NCBI GenBank assembly: GCA_046757585.1
Contig: JBHHYR010000160.1
Coordinates: 1-8,595, forward strand
Direction of reading: 5' to 3'
Length of the DNA: 8,595 nt
From: JBHHYR01 sp046757585
Lineage (GTDB): Bacteria; Desulfobacterota; Binatia; HRBIN30
A program made the position numbers and the translations under genes. The stretch's first letter is position 1, and every line of letters starts with the position of its first letter. This document shows, one piece after another, positions 1 to 6,574 of this stretch. The notes below the pieces were generated by a model. The model saw only the letters and a list, made by a program, of their open reading frames with translations. It ran no database searches and had not been told where the DNA came from.

Positions 1-302
1 AAGACGACTAGCCCCTGGGTCGGATGCTCGAGAACGAAGGCCGGTACCGGCCGCCAGGGCGCCGGAGAACCAACCAGAAACGCCGAGACCCGGTTCTCCC
101 CGGTGTTGAAGACGTGGAGGCGGAGGCCCCGTACAGCGGGCCAGCGGTTCCCCGGAAGCCCAGCCAGCGTGGCCGGACCCGGCCGCCCCTTCACAACTTG
201 GGGCCGGTAACAGCCCGCTGCCAGGACAAGGAGCAGCGCGAGGGACCACGCGGGCCTTGCCACAAAATGGGTCGCCCCGGCTTGCGTGCCGAATCCTAAC
301 AC
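1..302 (-). CDS. Partial lipoprotein, metallo-beta-lactamase-fold hydrolase-like (3' end outside window)
   Basis: The minus strand is open from a GTG at 302-300 to the window edge (100 codons), so the C-terminal part is missing. What is seen: a hydrophobic stretch at residues 19-30 ends in a lipobox (LAAGC, Cys31), predicting signal peptidase II cleavage and a lipid anchor. Residues 60-100 read RLHVFNTGEN, then WRPVPAFVLEHP and QGLVV. That order resembles the N-terminal beta-strands of MBL-fold lactonase-like hydrolases, where 'HP..G.....DTG' precedes the metal-binding HxHxDH motif. The HxHxDH itself would lie beyond the edge, so enzymatic function is inferred. The GTG overlaps the TAG stop of the upstream BPI-like gene by one base (TAGTG), suggesting translational coupling. 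A second in-frame GTG at 263 would give a shorter signal peptide (MARPAWSLALLLVLAAGC) and is a serious alternative start. Neither start has a good Shine-Dalgarno. Confidence 0.6.
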   Translation of the reverse strand, partial: MLGFGTQAGATHFVARPAWSLALLLVLAAGCYRPQVVKGRPGPATLAGLPGNRWPAVRGLRLHVFNTGENRVSAFLVGSPAPWRPVPAFVLEHPTQGLVV

Positions 303-2449
303 TACGGTGCGGTGCTGGTCGCTGACCGAAGATCGAGGAAGGCGCACATGAACTTGCCGTTGCGGGACACTTCCACTCCCTGGGTCTGAAGCCCGAAGAA
401 CTTCGGGATCGGAAAACTGCCCAGGGAACCGCTGAGACGAGGGAACACCTGAGCGAGAATGGCGGGCAGCCCCATGCGGAGCTTTGCCTCGCTTGTGCCG
501 ATGCCGTTGGCCAGGATTGCAACGCTTATGTCGGTAGGCCGGGGTCGCGTAACCGCGAAAACAAGCTGCTCCGTCGCGTCGCTGAAAGCAACGTCCAACC
601 CGGTCTGGACGTCCGTGGCAATTCTTATGTGCGAGGTCTCGTTGCCTGCAGTACCGGAACGGACTTCGAGGATGAGCTGGCTGATGCGCAACGTGGTCAA
701 TTCGCTACCGGGTCCGGCATCGCCGGTGACGATCGGAGCGAGGGTGGAACGCAGCCGGATGGTCATCGGCAGGTCGGGATCGAAGGCCGCGAACTCCGGG
801 ATCAGCAGCGAGAGGACCGAGGCGGTGATGGGCGTGGGCCCGCTCCCAAGGTCAATCTCCGTCAAGTCGTCCGCGAGTAGCCCATTCTCAACCTCGGCTG
901 CCAGTAGCTGATTGAAGGCTGTAGGAGAGACGCAGAGGCCGAGGTCGTACGGGAGCTGGCCTACCGGGGTGCGTGGACCCAACGCCGGAAACGTCTCGTC
1001 GGTACGGTACGACGCGCTGAAATGTGGCGCGGCGGGGTCAGGATTCGCGGCTGTCATGCGCGCGTCAGCCCCAAACGTGACGCCATCGCTATCCTCCCCG
1101 ATCCCGAACAACGGCGAGTCCAAGTCGACTTCCACAGCGTCGCCGAACGGGCCGCCGAGCGCGACGCCGGCAAGGGAAGTCTGAATCGCGCTCGCGATGG
1201 GGGAGTCCAGTGGCCCGGGACCGTCCGGGTCCCTGAGAAAGTCGACCAGGCCGTTGCGAACGGTGGGCTCGATGTTGCCGGTGATCGCAGAGATCAGGTC
1301 GCCGATGACCGGCACATCACAGAAGCCGCTGGTAAAATTGAAGTCGAATCGGGTCAGATTCACGGTCACATCATCGATCTGGTTGACATCGACTCGGCTG
1401 GGGTTGGATGCGAGTGGTATGAGATCGTAGTTGCCCCGAATCGTGGCCTGTGAGGCGGCGAGGTCGGCATTGCAATCGACAATGCCGCCGCGGATGTTGA
1501 CCCGCACCAGCAGATTGTTGAGAACGATGTTGCCGGTGACGAAGTCGGACATGGAATCGACGTCGACGGTCACGGAATCGAAGCTGGCCGATCTGGCGAC
1601 GGCCTTCACACGCTGGACGCATCTGCCGAAGATCCGCTGGATGCAGAAGCCGGAGACAATGGTGGTACCTGGCGAAATGAGAGTTTCTAGGTTGAGGTTC
1701 AGCAGCGCCGGCAGCGCAGGCTCCACCTGATCGAACCCCGAATCATTGATGCGTAGCGCGAGGCTCTGCGCCGAAAAATCACCGCTGAGCACGGCGTCAC
1801 CGGCGATCACCACCACCCGGTCGCGTGCGGCGAAGCCCATGGCGGGCACCGTCAGCTCGGCCAGCACCGGATTGAAGATGGCCTGCCGATCAAGAGTGAT
1901 GGAGGTCGCGAACGTGCCGTCCCCCTCGACCGTGACCGGAGCTCCGTTGACGGTCACGACTGCGCCCGCCACGTGGTTCGTTACACGGCCGGTGACTGCG
2001 GCGGTGGCGGCGAGGGTGAAGATGCCGTGAGCCGGTGAAATGATCCGGACGGCCGGAACTGGAATTGGCGTGGGTGTCGGAGTGGCCGGCATCGTTGTCT
2101 GTGGCGTAGGGTTCGCAGGCGGACAGCCAACGAGCGCCGCGTTGACGGCTTGGAGCAGCTCGTCAACGGTGACCTGACCATCTGCGTTTGCGTCGAAACT
2201 GGCGCAATCGGCGAGGGCCAGGCTGCCAAGGGCGATGCGTACTCCTCTGACCAGCTCATCCACCGTGACACTGTTACTCGTGTCGCAGTCGCCGGCGCAG
2301 GCGACCGCGCCGTTCACTTGCTGGGCGAGGACCGCACGCCCGGGAGTCGCCAGAAGGAAGACGTGAGCCAGTGCTGCGATGGTGATGCGGGTGCTCTGCC
2401 GGCAGCGCCATGCGGGTTTCGCGTTTCTACGTAGCAGTCTAGCCGGCAT
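302..2449 (-). CDS. Secreted dockerin-like / BPI-LBP-CETP-like (double TULIP) lipid-binding protein
   Basis: A protein of 715 aa. The ATG at 2449 is preferred over the upstream in-frame ATG at 2482 because AGAGGA lies 5 nt before it. Residues 1-42 form a long basic signal peptide with a hydrophobic core and likely cleavage near VLA-QQ. Residues 51-110 hold two EF-hand loops (GDCDTSNSVTVDE and DANADGQVTVDE), a dockerin-like calcium-binding pair, followed by a Pro/Thr linker (111-132). Residues 134-218 look like a bacterial Ig-like domain (ISPAHG...V.V.G..V). Residues 228-708 match the motif order of vertebrate BPI: LALRINDSGFDQVEPAL at the start; a long helix near 383-405; YDLGLCVSPTAFNQLL (501-516), corresponding to 'VYLGLSDYFFNT' in BPI; LIPEF...LPMTIRLRS (549-568), corresponding to 'FLPEV...MKIQIHVS'; and a C-terminal IPKFFGLQTQGVEVSRNGKF. 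The 480-residue length fits BPI (about 456). The TULIP call rests on recalled sequence, not a search. Probable role: extracytoplasmic lipid or hydrophobic ligand binding. Confidence 0.7.
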   Translation of the reverse strand: MPARLLRRNAKPAWRCRQSTRITIAALAHVFLLATPGRAVLAQQVNGAVACAGDCDTSNSVTVDELVRGVRIALGSLALADCASFDANADGQVTVDELLQAVNAALVGCPPANPTPQTTMPATPTPTPIPVPAVRIISPAHGIFTLAATAAVTGRVTNHVAGAVVTVNGAPVTVEGDGTFATSITLDRQAIFNPVLAELTVPAMGFAARDRVVVIAGDAVLSGDFSAQSLALRINDSGFDQVEPALPALLNLNLETLISPGTTIVSGFCIQRIFGRCVQRVKAVARSASFDSVTVDVDSMSDFVTGNIVLNNLLVRVNIRGGIVDCNADLAASQATIRGNYDLIPLASNPSRVDVNQIDDVTVNLTRFDFNFTSGFCDVPVIGDLISAITGNIEPTVRNGLVDFLRDPDGPGPLDSPIASAIQTSLAGVALGGPFGDAVEVDLDSPLFGIGEDSDGVTFGADARMTAANPDPAAPHFSASYRTDETFPALGPRTPVGQLPYDLGLCVSPTAFNQLLAAEVENGLLADDLTEIDLGSGPTPITASVLSLLIPEFAAFDPDLPMTIRLRSTLAPIVTGDAGPGSELTTLRISQLILEVRSGTAGNETSHIRIATDVQTGLDVAFSDATEQLVFAVTRPRPTDISVAILANGIGTSEAKLRMGLPAILAQVFPRLSGSLGSFPIPKFFGLQTQGVEVSRNGKFMCAFLDLRSATSTAP

Positions 2450-2632
2450 GACAGTCCTCTTCTCCCTCACGACGAGAGCCACGGGTGCTTCGTGGCGCTG
2501 CCCGTAGCCGGCATGCGGCCATTTTCGGCAGCTTTCCAGCGTGAAGCAAGCTGGGGACCCACGGCTGGAATCTTAACTCCCGTGATGCAAGGATACACGT
2601 CTGTCTGCGACTGGCGAAACATGGAGTGAACA

Positions 2633-3100
2633 ATGATTGCACCTGGCACGGATGCTCCTGAGTTCACGGGAATGCTGGCGGACGGGCGGCAGCTGCGGCT
2701 ACGCGATTTTCGTGGCCGGCGCCACGTGATCTTGTACTTCTTCCCCAAGGACTTTACCCCTGGGTGAACTCGTGAGGCTCGGGGCTTCCGTGATCGCCGG
2801 GCGGAAGTTGCCAAGCTGGACGCCGAAGTTGTCGGCGTGAGCCTCGATACTCCGGAGAAGCATGCGAGCTTCGCTAAAGCGTACGACCTGCCGTATCCAC
2901 TGATCAGCGACCGCAACGCGAAAATTGCAGCGGCGTACGGGGTTTCCCGGCTGGGCGGCTGGTTGCCGACCAGGCGGGTGACGTTTGTGATTGATAAGGA
3001 CGGCGTTGTGCAGCACGTCATTCAGAGCGAGTTCAACATCGACCGCCACCTCGACGAGGCCCTCGAGATGCTGCGGAGGCTGCAAGCACCGTCTGCCTGA
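2633..3100 (+). CDS. bcp: Selenocysteine-containing peroxiredoxin, PrxQ/Bcp family (in-frame UGA = Sec45)
   Basis: Thiol/selenol peroxidase reducing H2O2 and organic hydroperoxides, presumably cytoplasmic because there is no signal peptide. The ATG at 2633 has GGAG 6 nt upstream. The frame reads MIAPGTDAPEF...VILYFFPKDFTPG, meets TGA at 2765-2767, then continues TREARGFRDRR...VVGVSLDTPEKHASFAKAY...PLISD...YGV...VTFVIDKDG to TGA at 3098-3100. PrxQ proteins have TPGCT.E at this point, so UGA replaces the peroxidatic Cys codon exactly. The PxxxTxxC/U signature is intact (Pro38, Thr42, Sec45) and Arg115 is a good candidate for the conserved active-site Arg. At 155 residues it is full length for PrxQ. 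No cysteine is encoded anywhere, and the resolving-Cys position (five residues on) is Arg50, so this would be a 1-Sec enzyme needing an external reductant. A nonsense mutation is the alternative, but codon-perfect placement and well-kept sequence downstream argue against decay. Ordinary gene callers would report only 2837-3100. Confidence 0.88.
2765..2798 (+). promoter_or_regulatory. Candidate bacterial SECIS element with Sec UGA codon
   Basis: UGA at 2765-2767 is followed by a small hairpin: CGG (2780-2782) pairs with CCG (2788-2790) around a GGCUU loop (2783-2787), with an outer GGC/GCC pairing (2776-2778 with 2796-2798) across an asymmetric internal loop. Bacterial SECIS elements bind SelB and typically place an apical loop beginning with G about 16 or more nt after UGA; here the loop begins at the 16th nt. 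An alternative fold (GAGGC 2774-2778 with GCTTC 2784-2788) competes. The stem is short, so this is plausible but not proven by eye. Confidence 0.5.
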
Positions 3101-3137
3101 CCAACAGCCGGCCCGCAGGCGACGGCCGTGGGGCGAG

Positions 3138-3154
3138 CGGCTCCGCGCGAGCCG
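3138..3154. terminator. Hairpin between convergent genes (possible bidirectional terminator)
   Basis: A perfect 6-bp GC-rich stem, CGGCTC (3138-3143) with GAGCCG (3149-3154), and a 5-nt CGCGC loop. It lies in the 86-bp gap between the 3' ends of the peroxiredoxin and the cohesin-like gene. No T-tract follows on either strand, so it is not a classic intrinsic terminator. Confidence 0.3.
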
Positions 3155-3186
3155 GTGTCTTGCGGCCGGGTTGCTGATGGCGCTGC

Positions 3187-4113
3187 TCACGGCGGGCAGC
3201 CATCGAGGGCGTTGGCGATGGCGCCGAGAATCTCGTCTACCGTAATCTTTCCGTCCCCGTTGGCATCTCCCCTCGGGCACGCTGAGAGCGGGGCTCCCCC
3301 GAGTGCGACATCCACCAGGGTCAGCGTCTCATTGACGGTCACCACGCCCGACGCGTCGCAGTCTCCCGTGCAGGCCGGGACGGTCGCAGTCGGTGCCGGC
3401 GGTGTCGGCGACGGCGCCGATGTGCGACTGGCCGTAGGGGAAGGAGTGGGGGTAGGGTTTCGAGTCGGTGAGTTTGTCGCTGTTGGTGATGCAGTGCTCG
3501 CAGGAATAGGGGTGCCCGTCGGCGTGGCGGTGCGCATGGCTGCTGTTGCGGTGGGAGCCAAGGTCGGACCGGGGGGCAGTACCGTGAACACGCCGCCGCG
3601 CGCCGAGGCCTCGGTGAACACACGTCCCTGTGGGTCGCCCACATTCAATTCGCTGACCGTCAGCGGGTATTCGCCCGGGACCGCGTCCGCGGGAACGGCG
3701 ACTGTGCAGGTGTAGAGCACCGTTCCAGTTGGAATCGTTGTAATTGGTGCCACCGCCGACACGACGGCTGCCAGCACGGTGTCGCAAACGGTCCTGCTGG
3801 CATCGCAGAAGTCAGGACCGAGAAAGAAGGTGAACACGCCGCCCTTTCCAATCGCCGGGTTGGCCGCACAATCCGGAAAGTGGTTCGCCTTTGCCGCCAC
3901 TGGGGCGTTTTGCGGATCGAAGGTGATGTCGTTCTGAACGGTTGCGACCTGTTCACCCGCATCGGCTGTTAGCGTCACAGAGAACTGCGCACTGCCGCCG
4001 GGTGGCGCGGCGCTGTTGCCGACGTTTACACTGAGTGTCGCCGGCACCGCGTGTGCCGCCAGTACGACACTCGCTGTCACCAGCCACCTCACCAGCCTCG
4101 CCCCATACATCAT
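3187..4113 (-). CDS. Secreted cohesin-like domain protein with C-terminal dockerin-like EF-hand pair
   Basis: Three consecutive ATG codons (4116, 4113, 4110) follow a strong GGAGG at 4123-4119. The second or third has the better spacing (5 or 8 nt), so 4113 is used, giving 308 aa. Longer in-frame starts up to 4227 lack support and would bury the signal peptide. Residues 1-22 are a signal peptide (RLVRWLVTASVVLAAHA). Residues about 25-178 resemble a cohesin-type beta-sandwich: SVNVGNSAAPPGGSAQFSV, NDITFDPQNAPV, LYTCTVAVPADAVPGEYPL, then GGVFTV. Residues 180-247 are a Pro/Thr/Ser/Ala linker. Residues 248-307 form two calcium loops (GDCDASGVVTVNE and GDANGDGKITVDE) with flanking Cys, the dockerin-like pair. 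No catalytic domain is visible, so it may act as an adaptor or surface scaffold. It shares the dockerin-like module with the BPI-like protein encoded 0.7 kb away. Six Cys in the mature cohesin-like part are consistent with export and disulfides. Confidence 0.7.
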   Translation of the reverse strand: MMYGARLVRWLVTASVVLAAHAVPATLSVNVGNSAAPPGGSAQFSVTLTADAGEQVATVQNDITFDPQNAPVAAKANHFPDCAANPAIGKGGVFTFFLGPDFCDASRTVCDTVLAAVVSAVAPITTIPTGTVLYTCTVAVPADAVPGEYPLTVSELNVGDPQGRVFTEASARGGVFTVLPPGPTLAPTATAAMRTATPTGTPIPASTASPTATNSPTRNPTPTPSPTASRTSAPSPTPPAPTATVPACTGDCDASGVVTVNETLTLVDVALGGAPLSACPRGDANGDGKITVDEILGAIANALDGCPP

Positions 4114-4148
4114 CATCTCCTCCCCCACGTAGGTTTGTTGCGCCGGCC

Positions 4149-4178
4149 ATGTTACACCATTGGCCCGCCCTCCGTCAC
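4149..4178 (-). promoter_or_regulatory. Possible promoter of the cohesin-like gene
   Basis: On the minus strand, GTGACG (4178-4173) and TAACAT (4154-4149) are separated by 18 nt. A run of seven T (4189-4183) lies just upstream, like an A/T-rich UP element. The -10 box lies about 33 nt from the start codons. Matches to consensus are partial and the lineage's sigma preferences are unknown. Confidence 0.28.
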
Positions 4179-4335
4179 GTCCAAAAAAAGGAGCGAGGGT
4201 ACCCATGGCGTGGTCGTGGCTGGTCATCTGCCCTTTCTCTGATGACGCGATCGAGCGAAGTCACGGCGCCCCAATGCTTGGCCTCCGACGTGGAGTTTTG
4301 CTACGAATGGGGTCATGACAGCATAGGAGGGAGTG

Positions 4336-5007
4336 ATGCCTGACCTTGACATACAACAGGCGGTCGACTTCATGACGCCGGCGTTGCAGAATCAGAAGGT
4401 GAAGCTGTTCGTGCTGAACAACTTCCGGGTTGGAGAGCTCAGGGGTGCGCGGGATCTCTCGGCGTTCGTCGAGCTGATCGACGATCCCGCGGTGAAGGCC
4501 AAGGTGATTCGCCACACCGCTGATGAAGGACGACACCAGTACATCCTGGCGAAACGCATGATCGAAATCGCTGGGGTGCACGCGCTTCGTCCGGTCGCCA
4601 AGGAGTTCGATTTTCTGGAACAGCTTTCCGAGGCGGGCCGGGCTGCCCAAGGCGGGCGGCAGGTCATCGAGGAAAAGATCCTCGCCGGGGCGCCGCTGCA
4701 CAACCGGGATCTCGTTGGCTTCGCCGTCGGCGCGCATCGCGTCGAAGTGGACGCCCTGCAGTTCCTGCGCGTCGTGTGGCAGAGCTGCGGTGTCGACTTC
4801 GGGACCCGCCGGGTGATCGAGGATATCGCCTGCGACGAGGAATACCACGTCCGGTACCTGGGCGAGCTGATCCAGCAGTTCGAGAGCGAGGGCTACGCCG
4901 ACGAGGTGCGCCGGCAACAGGAAACGGTGCGTCGGATCAACGATGAGCTTGGCGCCAAGATGGACACGCGTATGGCCGAGCAGTTCGCGCGCCTCATGCA
5001 GGAGTAG
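4336..5007 (+). CDS. Ferritin-like diiron protein
   Basis: A protein of 223 aa. The ATG at 4336 has AGGAGG 5 nt upstream, a near-ideal site; the GTG at 4333 is too close to it. The helical sequence carries a complete ferritin-like carboxylate/histidine set: Glu34 (VGELRGA), Glu64xxHis67 (ADEGRH), Glu137 (HRVEVDA) and Glu168xxHis171 (CDEEYH). This E/ExxH/E/ExxH pattern binds two irons in ferritins, rubrerythrins, MiaE-like hydroxylases and related oxygenases. It lacks a rubredoxin domain (no CxxC) and a signal peptide, so it is a cytoplasmic non-rubrerythrin member. I cannot tell storage, peroxidase or hydroxylase activity apart from sequence alone. hspQ starts 33 nt after its stop, so the two are probably co-transcribed, and the seleno-peroxiredoxin lies 1.2 kb upstream on the same strand. 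The C-terminus (about 196-223) is a charged amphipathic helix. Confidence 0.72.
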   Translation: MPDLDIQQAVDFMTPALQNQKVKLFVLNNFRVGELRGARDLSAFVELIDDPAVKAKVIRHTADEGRHQYILAKRMIEIAGVHALRPVAKEFDFLEQLSEAGRAAQGGRQVIEEKILAGAPLHNRDLVGFAVGAHRVEVDALQFLRVVWQSCGVDFGTRRVIEDIACDEEYHVRYLGELIQQFESEGYADEVRRQQETVRRINDELGAKMDTRMAEQFARLMQE

Positions 5008-5039
5008 TGTGCGCCGGCGCCACCGGGAGTACGAAACGC

Positions 5040-5360
5040 ATGAGTAAGGACGAAGCGCACTTCAGCGTCGGCCAATTGATTCACCATAAGCATTTCGGGT
5101 ACCGCGGCGTCATCTACGACGTCGACCCCGTGTTCCAGCTTACCGAGGAGTGGTACGAGCAGGTGGCCAGAAGCCGGCCCCCGAAAGACGAGCCGTGGTA
5201 CCACGTGCTGGTTCACGGCCACGACCACACCACCTACGTCGCGGAACGAAATCTCGAGCCGGACGCTTCGCGGGATCCCATCCGGCACCCGCTCGTCGAT
5301 GAGTTCTTCGAGGAGTTTCGCGACGGCCGTTACCACAAGCGGCCAGCCGTCGTGCACTGA
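5040..5360 (+). CDS. hspQ: Heat shock protein HspQ (YccV-like, hemimethylated-DNA-binding fold)
   Basis: A protein of 106 aa, the usual size for HspQ. In E. coli HspQ is a heat-shock protein that binds hemimethylated oriC DNA and stimulates Lon proteolysis; which role applies here is not visible. Diagnostic stretches follow the family in order: FSVGQLIHHKHFGYRGVIYD, DPVF..TEEWY, the WYHVLVHG core, YVAERNLEPD and the terminal HPLVDEFFEEFRDGRY. Relative to E. coli it has a short charged N-terminus. The ATG at 5040 is chosen because homology begins right after it, with GGGAG 10 nt upstream. A GTG at 5007 overlapping the ferritin-like stop would add eleven unconserved residues. Likely in an operon with the diiron protein, linking iron or oxidative stress with protein quality control. 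Confidence 0.9.
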   Translation: MSKDEAHFSVGQLIHHKHFGYRGVIYDVDPVFQLTEEWYEQVARSRPPKDEPWYHVLVHGHDHTTYVAERNLEPDASRDPIRHPLVDEFFEEFRDGRYHKRPAVVH

Positions 5361-5379
5361 GGCGGGGAACGGTTCCGCC
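5361..5379. terminator. Hairpin between convergent hspQ and acyl-CoA dehydrogenase genes
   Basis: GGCGG (5361-5365) pairs with CCGCC (5375-5379), starting at the base after the hspQ stop; part of the intervening GGAACGGTT can extend the stem. No T-run follows, so terminator function is only suggested by position between converging genes. Confidence 0.35.
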
Positions 5380-5422
5380 GCGTTGCTGCGCTACTCCACC
5401 CGCCGATCGCGGCGCTCGCGCG

Positions 5423-6574
5423 TCATATCTTGTGCCGCTGCAGCAATTGTCGGGCAATGACCAGGCGCTGGATCTCGTTTGTTCCTTCCCCGATGATCAT
5501 CAGGGGGGCATCACGGTAGTAGCGCTCGACCGGAAATTCCTCCGTATAGCCGTAGCCGCCCAGAATGCGCATCGCCTCGGTAGACACCTCGAGGCAGGAT
5601 TCCGATGCGAACAGCTTCGCCATGCCCGCCTCGAGGTCGCAGCGTTCACCACGGTCCTTCTTGGCTGCGGCCTGATACGTGAGCAGCTTGGCGGCTTCGA
5701 TCTTGGTCGCCATGTCCGCCAGCTTCAATTGAATCGCTTGATGTTGGGCAATGGGCTTGCCGAACGTTTCCCGCTGCTGGGCGTAGCGGATCGCTTGGGC
5801 GAACGCGGCTTCGGCCACCCCCACCGCACGCGCCGCAATGTTGATCCGACCGACCTCCAGCCCGCTCATCACATGGAAGAAGCCCTGGCCTTCTTTGCCG
5901 CCGATGAGGTTCGCCGCCGGCACCGCGTAGTCCTCAAGGTTCACCTCGCAGGTCTCCAAGCCCTTGTAGCCCAGCTTTGCGAGGTCTCGACTCACGGTGA
6001 GTCCCGGTCCCTTCTCTCCCACGAACATGCTGATGCCGCGGTAGGGCGGGTCAGCGTTCTTGTCGGTTTTGGCGGCGATCGCGTACAGCGTACCGTAGCG
6101 TGCGTTGGTGATGAACATCTTGCTCCCGTTCAAGATGTAGGTGTCGCCGTGGCGCACCGCGGTAGTGCGGATACGCTGCACGTCGCTACCGGCGTGCGGT
6201 TCGGTCAGACACAAGGCGCCCCGGTGCTCTCCGCGTGCCATGGGTGGAAGGTAGCGCTGCTTCTGTCCGTCCGTCCCGTGTATCCGCAGCATGTAGGCGA
6301 GCATGAGGTGGGTGTTGAGCACGCCGCTCAGGCTCATCCAGCCCTTGCACAGCTCTTCGACCACCATCGCATACGTGGTGACATCGAGCTCGAGGCCGCC
6401 GTACTCCTGCGGGATCGTGGCACCGAACAAGCCCAACTCCTTCATGCGATCGACGAGTGCGTGGGGATACTCATTGCGGTGCTCCAGCTCGCTGGCGACG
6501 GGCAGGACCTCACGTTCGACAAACCGGCTCACCGTGGAGATGATCTCTTCACGAACCTCAGCTGCAAGACTCAC
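5423..6574 (-). CDS. Acyl-CoA dehydrogenase
   Basis: FAD-dependent alpha,beta-dehydrogenation of an acyl-CoA, passing electrons to electron-transfer flavoprotein; cytoplasmic fatty-acid, branched-chain or aromatic acid breakdown. Start: the GTG at 6574 has CGGAGG with about 5 nt spacing and gives 383 aa, the standard family length. The GTG at 6613 would add 13 residues with no good ribosome site. Visible: an N-terminal helical domain (EYGGLELD), the middle-domain signature CLTEPHAGSD, FITNA, the C-terminal QHQAIQLKLADM, RILGGYGYTEEFPVERYYRD and the EGTNEIQ motif, whose Glu363 is the expected catalytic base. All key residues are present. Chain-length preference cannot be assigned; the overall style is that of short- or medium-chain enzymes. 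It stands alone, converging on hspQ, with no visible operon partner. Confidence 0.93.
   Translation of the reverse strand: MSLAAEVREEIISTVSRFVEREVLPVASELEHRNEYPHALVDRMKELGLFGATIPQEYGGLELDVTTYAMVVEELCKGWMSLSGVLNTHLMLAYMLRIHGTDGQKQRYLPPMARGEHRGALCLTEPHAGSDVQRIRTTAVRHGDTYILNGSKMFITNARYGTLYAIAAKTDKNADPPYRGISMFVGEKGPGLTVSRDLAKLGYKGLETCEVNLEDYAVPAANLIGGKEGQGFFHVMSGLEVGRINIAARAVGVAEAAFAQAIRYAQQRETFGKPIAQHQAIQLKLADMATKIEAAKLLTYQAAAKKDRGERCDLEAGMAKLFASESCLEVSTEAMRILGGYGYTEEFPVERYYRDAPLMIIGEGTNEIQRLVIARQLLQRHKI

Noticed and set aside
24..299. Plus-strand 91-aa open frame
   Set aside because: Low-complexity, charged composition with no family resemblance; the opposite strand encodes a convincing lipoprotein signal and conserved-looking motif.
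2837..3100. A short stand-alone 87-aa peroxiredoxin fragment, or a pseudogene pair split by a nonsense codon
   Set aside because: There is no ribosome site before 2837, and the frame upstream is intact and in register through a TGA placed exactly at the catalytic residue, so one selenoprotein gene explains the data better.
2467..3280. Two minus-strand open frames (184 and 193 aa) over the peroxiredoxin
   Set aside because: They are antisense shadows; their products resemble no family, while the plus-strand read-through frame is PrxQ along its whole length.
3420..3570. Repetitive GT/GA-rich tract suggesting a DNA repeat
   Set aside because: It is the codon-level consequence of the Pro/Thr/Ser linker of the cohesin-like protein, with no regular nucleotide unit.
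4346..4351. TTGACA, a perfect -35 hexamer
   Set aside because: It lies inside the ferritin-like coding sequence and has no acceptable -10 box at 16-18 nt.
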